Origin: JALYXI01 sp963716685
GTDB lineage: Bacteria > Acidobacteriota > Terriglobia > Bryobacterales > Bryobacteraceae
Length of the DNA stretch: 64,000 nucleotides
Direction: 5' to 3'
Assembly: GCA_963716685.1 (NCBI GenBank)
Contig: CAVQTR010000006.1
Coordinates: forward strand, 1,054,001-1,118,000
Shown here: one piece after another, positions 1 through 7,176 of the stretch
How positions within the stretch are numbered: position 1 is the stretch's first letter
Layout of the letters: every line of letters starts with the position of its first letter
Notes under the pieces: generated by a model
The model's input: only the letters and a program-made list of their open reading frames with translations
What the model was told of the DNA's origin: nothing
Databases searched by the model: none
Position numbers and translations under genes: made by a program

Positions 1-704
1 TTGACGCCCTTACGGAGGTGTTCATGGGTGGCGCAGGCTTGCGGCACGTAGCAGACGCGCCAGCCGGCGCGCCAGAGCCGGAGGCAGAGATCGAGATCTT
101 CCCAGTAGAGAAAGTAGCTTTCGTCGAGACCGCCGACCGCGGTGAGGGCTTCGCGGCGGAAGATCATGGCGGCGCCGGTGACCCAATCGACATCGGCGGG
201 GGCGGCGTGATCCCAATCCGTCATCAGGTAGCGGCGTATGGCGCGCGCGCGGCTGAAAAAGCGGTCGAGGCGGGTGAAGCGGAGGGCGAGGGTGAGGGGC
301 GTGGGGAAGGCGCGGCAGGAGGGCTGGAGGGTGCCATCGGGATTCAGGAGACGGGGGGCAGCGACACCTGCGTCGGGCTGGTGGTCCATGAAGGAGGTGA
401 GGGTATCGAGGAGGCCGGGGGCGCAGAGGATATCGGGATTCAGCATGAGGACATAGCGGCCGCTCACGGCCGTGCGCATGCCGAGGTTGACGTTGGCGGC
501 GTAGCCGAGCGGAGCGGGGTTCGCGATCAGGCGCGCGGCGGGAAGGTGTTCGGAGACCCAGAGCGCCAGGTCATCGCATGGCGTGTTGTCGACGATCAGG
601 AGTTCGAAGGAGGCGCGATCGGGCAGGGCGGCGAGCGATTCGAGGCAGCGCTCGATGATGCCGACGTGGTGGTGGTGAATGACGACAATCGACAGGTCGG
701 GCAT
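1..704 (-). CDS. Glycosyltransferase family 2 (3' end beyond window edge)
   Basis: A GT-A fold transferase that would move a sugar from a nucleotide sugar onto a growing polysaccharide at the cytoplasmic face. The 234 visible residues start MPDLSIVVI, show the nucleotide-binding strand LLIVDN near 36-40, an NPD metal-binding segment near 89-91 and the FLYWEDLDL segment near 198-206 that is typical of rhamnosyltransferase-like (WbbL) GT2 proteins. The gene leaves the window on its 3' side, so its length is unknown. The start lies 3 bp after the stop of the GT4 gene, so the two are very likely one transcript. The acceptor and sugar cannot be read from sequence. Confidence 0.85.
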   Translation of the reverse strand, partial: MPDLSIVVIHHHHVGIIERCLESLAALPDRASFELLIVDNTPCDDLALWVSEHLPAARLIANPAPLGYAANVNLGMRTAVSGRYVLMLNPDILCAPGLLDTLTSFMDHQPDAGVAAPRLLNPDGTLQPSCRAFPTPLTLALRFTRLDRFFSRARAIRRYLMTDWDHAAPADVDWVTGAAMIFRREALTAVGGLDESYFLYWEDLDLCLRLWRAGWRVCYVPQACATHEHLRKGV

Positions 705-707
705 GGG

Positions 708-1847
708 TCAGGCAATGACGGATTCGGCGAGGTCGGCAAAGCAGGCGGCGACGCGATCGATTTGGTAGTGCTCGTTAAAGCAGGCGAGCGCGTTGTGGCG
801 GAAGCGGTCGCGCTGTTCGCAGGAGAAGGCGAGCCAGCGTTCGAGCATGTGAGCGGTGGCGTCCACGGTGTTTTCGGAGACGAGGCCGGCCGCCGCGGCT
901 TCGATGTCGCGCCAGACGGCGGCTTTGTTGGAGATGAGGACGGGAAGGCCGCAGGCGAGCGCTTCGACGATGGAGATGCCGAAGTTTTCGAAGTTGGTGG
1001 GGAGGACGTAGGCGTCGGCGCGGCGGAAGAAGTCCCACTTGGCAGCGCCAAAGACGGGACCGTGCCAGACGATGCGGCCGGCGATGCCGAGGGAAGCAGC
1101 GAGGGAGATGAGCTGGGCTTTCCAGCCGATGGCGTCGGGGCCGGTAATGAGGAGATGGACGCCGGGATGCGCCGGGGCGACGCGGGCGAAGGCAGAGATC
1201 AGGGTATCGACGCCTTTCTGTGGTTCGATGCGGGCGAGAAAGAGCAGGACGCGTTTGCCGGCGAGTTCGGGCGGCCAGGAGGAGGCGGCGGGCTCGGCGC
1301 CCGGCGGGGACTGGATGCCGAGGTTGAGTACGGCCGCATTACATGCGAAGGGATGGAAGTTAGCCGAAGATAAGCGGCGTTCTTCTTCGCAGGTGAAGAT
1401 GACTTTTGCGGCATCGCGCAGGACTTTGTTTTCCACGAGGCGCCACATTAGTACCTTCTTGAGGCGCTTCCAGCGGAAGCGGTTATAGAAGGGGTCCAGC
1501 ATGCCGTGCGGGTACAGGATGTAAGGGACTCCGGAGCTTCTGAGACCGCGCCAGACGCCGATGCTCATATAGCGCCAGACGCCGTGGATGACGAAAACGT
1601 CATGGTTCCGGGCGTGGGCAGTTACCCAACTTACCAGGTGCTTACTATAGTGATAGTAACTGGCCGCGGGACCGGCGAAGTGAATGACCGCTCCCCAGGA
1701 GGCAGACCATTCGGGGCGCGGCTGCTGGATGGTAAGGACTTCGACGGCGTGTCCGAGGCGCAGAAGCGCGCCGGTGAGCAGGCGGGGAGCTTCGACGGAA
1801 CCGCCCAGTGCGGGATCGATACTCGGCACGCACTGCAGGATTTTCAT
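708..1847 (-). CDS. Glycosyltransferase family 4 (GT-B fold)
   Basis: A 379-residue GT-B glycosyltransferase, full length for the family. The N-terminal half carries a glycine-rich LGGSVEAPR loop near 14-22. The C-terminal half has LARIEPQKGVD near 204-214 and the E-x7-E donor-phosphate motif ENFGISIVE at 287-295, followed by ALACGLPVL. It would add a sugar to a lipid-linked oligosaccharide. It is followed after 3 bp by the GT2 gene and is divergent, by 28 bp, from the flippase gene, so this is a polysaccharide assembly locus. Specificity is unknown. Confidence 0.85.
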   Translation of the reverse strand: MKILQCVPSIDPALGGSVEAPRLLTGALLRLGHAVEVLTIQQPRPEWSASWGAVIHFAGPAASYYHYSKHLVSWVTAHARNHDVFVIHGVWRYMSIGVWRGLRSSGVPYILYPHGMLDPFYNRFRWKRLKKVLMWRLVENKVLRDAAKVIFTCEEERRLSSANFHPFACNAAVLNLGIQSPPGAEPAASSWPPELAGKRVLLFLARIEPQKGVDTLISAFARVAPAHPGVHLLITGPDAIGWKAQLISLAASLGIAGRIVWHGPVFGAAKWDFFRRADAYVLPTNFENFGISIVEALACGLPVLISNKAAVWRDIEAAAAGLVSENTVDATAHMLERWLAFSCEQRDRFRHNALACFNEHYQIDRVAACFADLAESVIA

Positions 1848-1875
1848 CCCTTACACTTGTAGCACGATCCCCGGA

Positions 1876-3285
1876 ATGTCCGCCGTTCGCGCCACTGCTG
1901 ATTACGTAAGGGATCGTCTGGCGAAGGCGACGCGCTCACAGCTCCGGGTGAACATTGCGTCCGGGCTGGTTTCGAATGTGGTCAACGCGCTGATCACGAT
2001 TGTGGGCTATCGAATCTACCTGACTTACTTAGGTTATGAGAGATATGGGCTGTGGCTGATCTTAGCGACGGTTCTGACGGTGGTGCAGCTCGGCAATTTC
2101 GGGATCTCGCCGGCGCTGCTGAAGCTGGTGGCGGAGGATCTGGCGGGCGGCGATATCCCCGGGGTTTATCGCTATATCGCAGCGGCGATGGCGGCTTTGG
2201 GATCGTTTGGGCTGTTGCTGGTTGGGGCGATCTGGCTGCTGCGGCCGCAGATAGTAGGGTTATTTGCGTTGAGCGCAGCTAATTACCCGGTTATTTACAG
2301 CATGCTGCCGTTGATTGCATTACTTTCCGTGTACGTGATTCTGGTGGACGCGCTGAATGCCGCGCTGGCTGGGCTGGGGAGATATGACTTAGTCAATTAC
2401 TCACTGACAGGCGCGCAGTTAGTGGGGTTATGTGTGACGACAACCTGTCTGCGCCTGGGATGGGGACTGTGGAGCTTCATGACCGGCGTGACGTGTAATT
2501 ACGTCTTCCTGAATATCTGCAGCGTGGTGCTGATAGCGCGGGTCGCGAGGGGCGGCGGGTGGCGCGACCTGGCGATCGAGCGAGCGCGGCTGGTGCGGCT
2601 GGTCAAGTTTGGGTCGTGGGTGTTTGGCGGATCGATTGTGGCCCTGGCGGTGAATCCGGTGAATCGGGTGATGATTTCGCGATTCATTGGGGTTTCGGCG
2701 ATTCCGATCTTCGACATCGCGAACCAGGGGACAATGCGGATCCGAAATTTTCTGGAGATTGCGTTCCGGCCGCTGATGCCGGAGTTGAGCGGCATGCAGG
2801 GGAGCGGGGCGGCGGCTATTTACGAGAGGCTAAGGCTGACAGGGCGCGCGGGCGCACGATTCATTCTGTACTGGGGTGCGGCATTTCACCTCGCGGTGTT
2901 TGTGGCGGCCGGGTGGGCCTTGCGCATTTGGCTCGGGCCGCGCTACCTGCCGGCGCTGCCTCCGGTGTTTCGGATCATGCTGGTGGGCGCGTACGTGAGT
3001 TTGTGGTCGGTGCAATCGTATTACACGCTGCTGGCATTCGGCCGGAACACGAACATCTTCTTCTGTTTCGTGATTCAACTGGCGCTGAACGCCGGTTCGG
3101 TGCTGGCGATTTCGGCGCTGCGCGGCGGAACCGGGGTGACGATTGAAGATGTGGCGATTGGCGCGTGCATCGGTACCGCGGGAATGACGGGCTATCTGCG
3201 GTGGCAGAGTTACCGGCTGCGCATGCGGTACCGGGACGCGGCGATTACCGATCGAGGAACTGCGTCCACGCGCGCAGGGCTTTGA
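1876..3285 (+). CDS. Wzx-like polysaccharide flippase (MOP superfamily)
   Basis: A 469-residue integral membrane protein with about 12 hydrophobic segments and the N-terminal pattern of O-antigen/teichoic-acid flippases (a first helix around ASGLVSNVVNALITIVGY, then YLTYLGYERYGLW). Such proteins move undecaprenyl-linked sugar units across the inner membrane. I chose ATG 1876 because translation upstream is charged, non-conserved and lies over the divergent GT4 gene, while the flippase-like amphipathic start begins at MSAVRATADY. Its last 41 bp overlap the 3' end of the convergent glycosyltransferase at 3245. Flanking glycosyltransferases support the role. Confidence 0.85.
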   Translation: MSAVRATADYVRDRLAKATRSQLRVNIASGLVSNVVNALITIVGYRIYLTYLGYERYGLWLILATVLTVVQLGNFGISPALLKLVAEDLAGGDIPGVYRYIAAAMAALGSFGLLLVGAIWLLRPQIVGLFALSAANYPVIYSMLPLIALLSVYVILVDALNAALAGLGRYDLVNYSLTGAQLVGLCVTTTCLRLGWGLWSFMTGVTCNYVFLNICSVVLIARVARGGGWRDLAIERARLVRLVKFGSWVFGGSIVALAVNPVNRVMISRFIGVSAIPIFDIANQGTMRIRNFLEIAFRPLMPELSGMQGSGAAAIYERLRLTGRAGARFILYWGAAFHLAVFVAAGWALRIWLGPRYLPALPPVFRIMLVGAYVSLWSVQSYYTLLAFGRNTNIFFCFVIQLALNAGSVLAISALRGGTGVTIEDVAIGACIGTAGMTGYLRWQSYRLRMRYRDAAITDRGTASTRAGL

Positions 3286-4297
3286 GGTTGTAAGTTTTGA
3301 GCGCGCGCAATCCCTTTTTGGGAGCTGACTTGTCGTGCAGGAGGCGGACGCCGGTGGAGGCGATGTGATCCACGTCATCGACGCGGGCCTTCCAGTTGGA
3401 GGGGGCCCATTCGATGGCGTCGGAGACGACTGAAGGAACGCCTTCGGCGATGCCATCGGCGGTGACCACGTTGAAAGTTTCGGTATAGCTGGGCTGCAGG
3501 AGCAGATGCATGGAGCGAACGGTCTGGCGGAACTGAGGCCACGATTGCCAGCCCGATTCGCAAACCTTCACGTGGGGGAGTCCGCTGGTCATTTGACGAA
3601 TGGCTTCGACGACGCTGCCGCCGCCTTCGTTGCGGCCGGAGGACATCCAAAGCTCGACGTCGCTTCGGGTGGCTCCGGCAATCTGGACCGCGGCGCCGGC
3701 GGCCGTCATGAAGTTTTTGAGAGGCCGGGTGGCTCCGAAGGCGCCGATGCGCATGGGTCCGTTGCGCCAGGGAGTACGGGGGAGCCCCGCGGTTTCATCG
3801 AGGTAATAGAGGTTGGGCAGCCAGGTGGCGGGAACGCCGTAAGCGGCGGTGACCCAGTTCACGAGGCGCTGGTTGTTGCCGGAAACGTGGAAATTCCACG
3901 TCTGGCGTTCGAGCTCGGCGCCTTCGCGCACGAGGCGCATGGCGTTCGGGTCGGCCTGCAGGAAGCCGAGGTTGGAGTGACAGTTCACGGAGAAATGGGT
4001 TTCCTGGAAGGACGCGGCGAGCGCGGCAAGGTCGGGTGTGGAGATCCAGGGCGCGGAGATGACGACATGCGTCGCGGGATTGCGATCGAGCTGCGCCGCG
4101 AGCAGCTGCGCGCGCAGATCGACGGGGCTGACGATGGGCCAGACTTCCGCGCGGATGTTGACTGAGCGGAGGAATTTGGCTGAATTCAGGGCAGTGACGC
4201 CGAGACCGATGTGGCTGACATGGCGGTTGGCGGCAAAATTTTTGTAAGCGAGGATGACTCGATGGCGTTGCAATGTACGTCCTTCCGCCTTGAGCAT
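3245..4297 (-). CDS. Glycosyltransferase, GT-B/GT4-like
   Basis: A 350-residue protein that looks like a divergent GT-B glycosyltransferase: a Rossmann-like stretch MRIGAFGATRPLKN near 182-195 that resembles the start of the donor-binding half, and a C-terminal QPSYTETFNVVTADGIAEG segment in the position of the E-x7-E region. The classical motif is weak, so substrate prediction is not possible. It lies tail to tail with the flippase (41 bp overlap) and completes the polysaccharide patch. The start at 4297 has no clear Shine-Dalgarno sequence, and a slightly later start is possible. Confidence 0.65.
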   Translation of the reverse strand: MLKAEGRTLQRHRVILAYKNFAANRHVSHIGLGVTALNSAKFLRSVNIRAEVWPIVSPVDLRAQLLAAQLDRNPATHVVISAPWISTPDLAALAASFQETHFSVNCHSNLGFLQADPNAMRLVREGAELERQTWNFHVSGNNQRLVNWVTAAYGVPATWLPNLYYLDETAGLPRTPWRNGPMRIGAFGATRPLKNFMTAAGAAVQIAGATRSDVELWMSSGRNEGGGSVVEAIRQMTSGLPHVKVCESGWQSWPQFRQTVRSMHLLLQPSYTETFNVVTADGIAEGVPSVVSDAIEWAPSNWKARVDDVDHIASTGVRLLHDKSAPKKGLRALKTYNLKALRAWTQFLDR

Positions 4298-4330
4298 AGG
4301 GTTCGCGCGCGGACGGAGAGAGTGAGCAAG

Positions 4331-4383
4331 CCGGTAAGTCTCGGAGGGGCAACGTCAAAAAAAGTTGCTACTGTTGTTACCGG
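4331..4383. promoter_or_regulatory. Nested inverted repeat between divergent genes
   Basis: The 93-bp gap between the divergent glycosyltransferase (start 4297) and cytochrome P460 gene (start 4391) contains an outer 7-bp perfect inverted repeat, CCGGTAA at 4331-4337 and TTACCGG at 4377-4383, enclosing an inner 5-bp pair GCAAC at 4349-4353 and GTTGC at 4364-4368 with an A-rich loop. This could be an operator or a leader hairpin ending 7 bp before the P460 start codon. Function is inferred only from position. Confidence 0.35.
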
Positions 4384-4390
4384 ACTCACG

Positions 4391-4945
4391 ATGAAGAAGG
4401 TCATTGCGCTTTTTTGTTTTTTACTGACGGCGGCGGCACAGGAATCCGTGGAAGGACCGAAGTTCACGGCGGCGGGGGAGTTGGTGCGTCCGCAGACCTA
4501 CCGGGAGTGGATTTATCTGAGCTCGGGACTGGCGATGAATTACGGTTCGGCTGCACCGGCGGCGGACCCGGTGTTCGACAACGTGTTTGTGACTCCGGCG
4601 GCGTACCGCGCATTCCTGCAAACGGGGACATGGCCTGACAAAACGATGTTCGTGCTGGAGATTCGGTCTTCGACATCGGAGGGCTCCATAAATAAGGGTG
4701 GGCGGTTCCAGACGGGTTCGGTGCGGATGGAAGCGGAAGTGAAAGACGAAGGGCGGTTCGCAGGAAAGTGGGCATTCTTCCCCTTTGAGGGAAGCGCAGC
4801 CACGGCCAAAGCGTTTCCTGCGAGCGCGAGTTGTTATGCCTGTCACGCGCAGCACGGCGCGGTGGACAACACATTTGTGCAGTTTTACCCCACGCTGCTT
4901 GAGATTGCGAAGCGAAAGGGAACGCTGAAGGTTACAGCTCAGTAA
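4391..4945 (+). CDS. Cytochrome P460-like secreted heme protein
   Basis: A 184-residue exported protein. Residues 1-16 (MKKVIALFCFLLTAAA) form a signal peptide. The body resembles the cytochrome P460 family: RPQTYREW near the mature N-terminus, a PDKTMFVLEI strand, and a single c-type heme site CYACH close to the C-terminus, followed by D-NTFVQFYP. P460 proteins are periplasmic and some oxidise hydroxylamine or detoxify reactive nitrogen; the substrate here is unknown. ATG 4391 is chosen because the signal peptide begins there. It stands alone between a glycan patch and the trehalose genes. Confidence 0.75.
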   Translation: MKKVIALFCFLLTAAAQESVEGPKFTAAGELVRPQTYREWIYLSSGLAMNYGSAAPAADPVFDNVFVTPAAYRAFLQTGTWPDKTMFVLEIRSSTSEGSINKGGRFQTGSVRMEAEVKDEGRFAGKWAFFPFEGSAATAKAFPASASCYACHAQHGAVDNTFVQFYPTLLEIAKRKGTLKVTAQ

Positions 4946-5010
4946 GTCACGTTCGATTTTTCTCAATCCCGCAGAGCGATTCCGGCACGATACCTGCATA
5001 CTGTTCGCAG

Positions 5011-7176
5011 ATGGCGAGAATGCAACTACCCGGCAAGCCCTATCCCCAGGGGGCTACGTGGGACGGAGTCGGGGTCAATTTTTCTTTGTATTCGGAAACG
5101 GCGACGGGGGTGGAGCTTTGTCTTTTCAGCGATGGCAAAGCGGAGCCGACGGAAATCATTCGATTTCGTGAAGTAACCGGAACAACCTGGCATTGCTATG
5201 TAAGCGGCATCAAACCGGGTCAGATGTATGGCTACCGAGTGGAGGGACCGTATGACCCGGCAAACGGGGAACGATGCAACCCGCACAAGCTTCTGATCGA
5301 CCCGTATGCGAAGGCCATTTCGGGTTCAGTGAACTGGGATGCTCCCGTGTTTGCCTATCAGATTGGGTCTCCGGAAGGCGACTTGGTTATGGATGATCAG
5401 GACAGCGCGTGGGGGGTTCCGCGCTGCGTGGTCACGACGCCGCATTTCGATTGGGAAAACGATCGTCCGCCGGGGACGGCGCTGCATGATTCGGTGATCT
5501 ATGAAGTGCACGTGAAGGGTATGACGGCGCGTATGCCGGACCTGCCTCCGGAGATCCGCGGGACTTATGCGGCGCTGGGTTACCAGGGGACGATCGATTA
5601 TTTCAAGAAACTCGGTATCACGGCCGTGGAACTGATGCCGGTGCACGCGTTTCTGGACGACGACCGGCTGGTGAAGAAGGGGCTGCGGAATTACTGGGGT
5701 TACAACACGATCAACTTCTTTTCGCCGGATGCGCGCTATAGCAGCGCGGGAGACAGGGGCGATCAGGTTGGCGAGTTCAAGAGCATGGTGAAGTCACTGC
5801 ACCGCGCGGGAATCGAGGTAATTCTGGACGTGGTGTATAACCACACCGCGGAAGGGAATGAGCTGGGGCCAACGCTGAGCTTCAAGGGAGTGGATAACAC
5901 GACTTACTACCGGTTGACGTCCGACAATCCCCGGTATTATATGGACTACACCGGAACCGGCAACACGTTGAACGTGCGACATCCGCAGGTGCTGAAGCTG
6001 GTGATGGACAGCCTGCGGTACTGGGTTCTGGAAATGCATGTGGACGGATTCCGGTTCGATCTGGCATCAACGCTGGCGCGCGAACTGCATCAGGTGGACC
6101 GGCTCTCGGCGTTTTTCGACATCATCAATCAGGACCCGGTGATCTCCCAGGTGAAGCTGATTGCGGAGCCCTGGGACGTGGGCGAGGGCGGTTATCAGGT
6201 TGGGAAGTTTCCCTCCCTGTGGGCGGAGTGGAACGGGAAGTACCGGGATACGGTGCGCCGCTATTGGAAGGGAGACGGCGGCCAGCTGGCGGAACTGGCG
6301 TACCGCCTGACCGGGTCGAGCGACCTGTATCAGCGGGACGGGCGGCATCCCTCGGCGAGCATCAATTTCATTACGGCGCATGACGGCTTTACGCTCAACG
6401 ATCTGGTGAGCTATAACGATAAACATAACGAAGCCAATACCGAGAACAACCAGGACGGCGCGAACGACAACTATTCCTGGAATCACGGAGTGGAGGGGCC
6501 GACCGACGATCCGGAGGTGCGCAAGATCCGGGAACGGCAGAAGCGCAACTTCCTCGCGACGCTGATGCTTTCGCAGGGCGTACCGATGATCTGCGGCGGT
6601 GATGAAATCAGCCGCGGACAGCAGGGCAACAACAACGCTTACGCGCAGGATAACGAGATCACCTGGTACGACTGGGACCTTGACGAGGCGCGGCGCGAAA
6701 TGCTGGAGTTCACGCGGAAATTGATTGCGCTGCGGCGTGAGCATCCCAACCTGCACCGCCGCAAGTTTTTCCAGGACCGGAAGATCGATCCGGCGGGCGT
6801 GCAGCGCCGGGAGATTGCCGGTTCGCAGATCCGGGACATCACCTGGGTGCGGCAGGATGGCTCCGAGATGACGGAGGACGAATGGAACGCAGGATGGATT
6901 CGCGCGCTGGGGCTGCAGCTAAGCGGGGAAACTCTGGACGACGTGAATGCGATCGGCGAGGCGATTAAGGACGATACGTTCTTGATTCTGCTGAACGCGC
7001 ATCATGAAAGCCTGCAGTTTTGCCTGCCTCCGGTGACGCACGAGGGAATCGAATGGGAGTTGTGCTTCGATACCATTTCGCCCACCGGGAGCGAGTCGAA
7101 GCGGATGGGAGGCGGGGTGTGCTTCGACCTGTCGAGCCGGTCGGTCGCATTGTTTAAGCAATCGCTGAAAGCCTGA
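5011..7176 (+). CDS. glgX: Glycogen debranching enzyme GlgX/TreX (GH13)
   Basis: A 721-residue glycogen/amylopectin debranching enzyme that hydrolyses alpha-1,6 branch points. The N-terminal CBM48 domain (residues 5-110: GVNFSLYSETATGVELCLF) precedes the GH13 barrel with the four conserved regions: DVVYNHT near 273, GFRFDLAS with the nucleophile Asp near 349, LIAEPWDVG with the acid Glu near 386, and TAHDGFT near 458. The NDKHNEAN segment is typical of GlgX/TreX. Its stop overlaps the treY start (TGATG), so the two are translationally coupled. In treX-treY-treZ operons it supplies linear maltodextrin for trehalose synthesis. Confidence 0.95.
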   Translation: MARMQLPGKPYPQGATWDGVGVNFSLYSETATGVELCLFSDGKAEPTEIIRFREVTGTTWHCYVSGIKPGQMYGYRVEGPYDPANGERCNPHKLLIDPYAKAISGSVNWDAPVFAYQIGSPEGDLVMDDQDSAWGVPRCVVTTPHFDWENDRPPGTALHDSVIYEVHVKGMTARMPDLPPEIRGTYAALGYQGTIDYFKKLGITAVELMPVHAFLDDDRLVKKGLRNYWGYNTINFFSPDARYSSAGDRGDQVGEFKSMVKSLHRAGIEVILDVVYNHTAEGNELGPTLSFKGVDNTTYYRLTSDNPRYYMDYTGTGNTLNVRHPQVLKLVMDSLRYWVLEMHVDGFRFDLASTLARELHQVDRLSAFFDIINQDPVISQVKLIAEPWDVGEGGYQVGKFPSLWAEWNGKYRDTVRRYWKGDGGQLAELAYRLTGSSDLYQRDGRHPSASINFITAHDGFTLNDLVSYNDKHNEANTENNQDGANDNYSWNHGVEGPTDDPEVRKIRERQKRNFLATLMLSQGVPMICGGDEISRGQQGNNNAYAQDNEITWYDWDLDEARREMLEFTRKLIALRREHPNLHRRKFFQDRKIDPAGVQRREIAGSQIRDITWVRQDGSEMTEDEWNAGWIRALGLQLSGETLDDVNAIGEAIKDDTFLILLNAHHESLQFCLPPVTHEGIEWELCFDTISPTGSESKRMGGGVCFDLSSRSVALFKQSLKA

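Noticed and set aside
18..1373. 451-residue plus-strand open frame
   Set aside because: It is Gly/Glu-rich, has no recognisable domain, and lies antisense to the GT2 and GT4 genes, which have full motifs. GC-rich codon bias makes long antisense frames common here.
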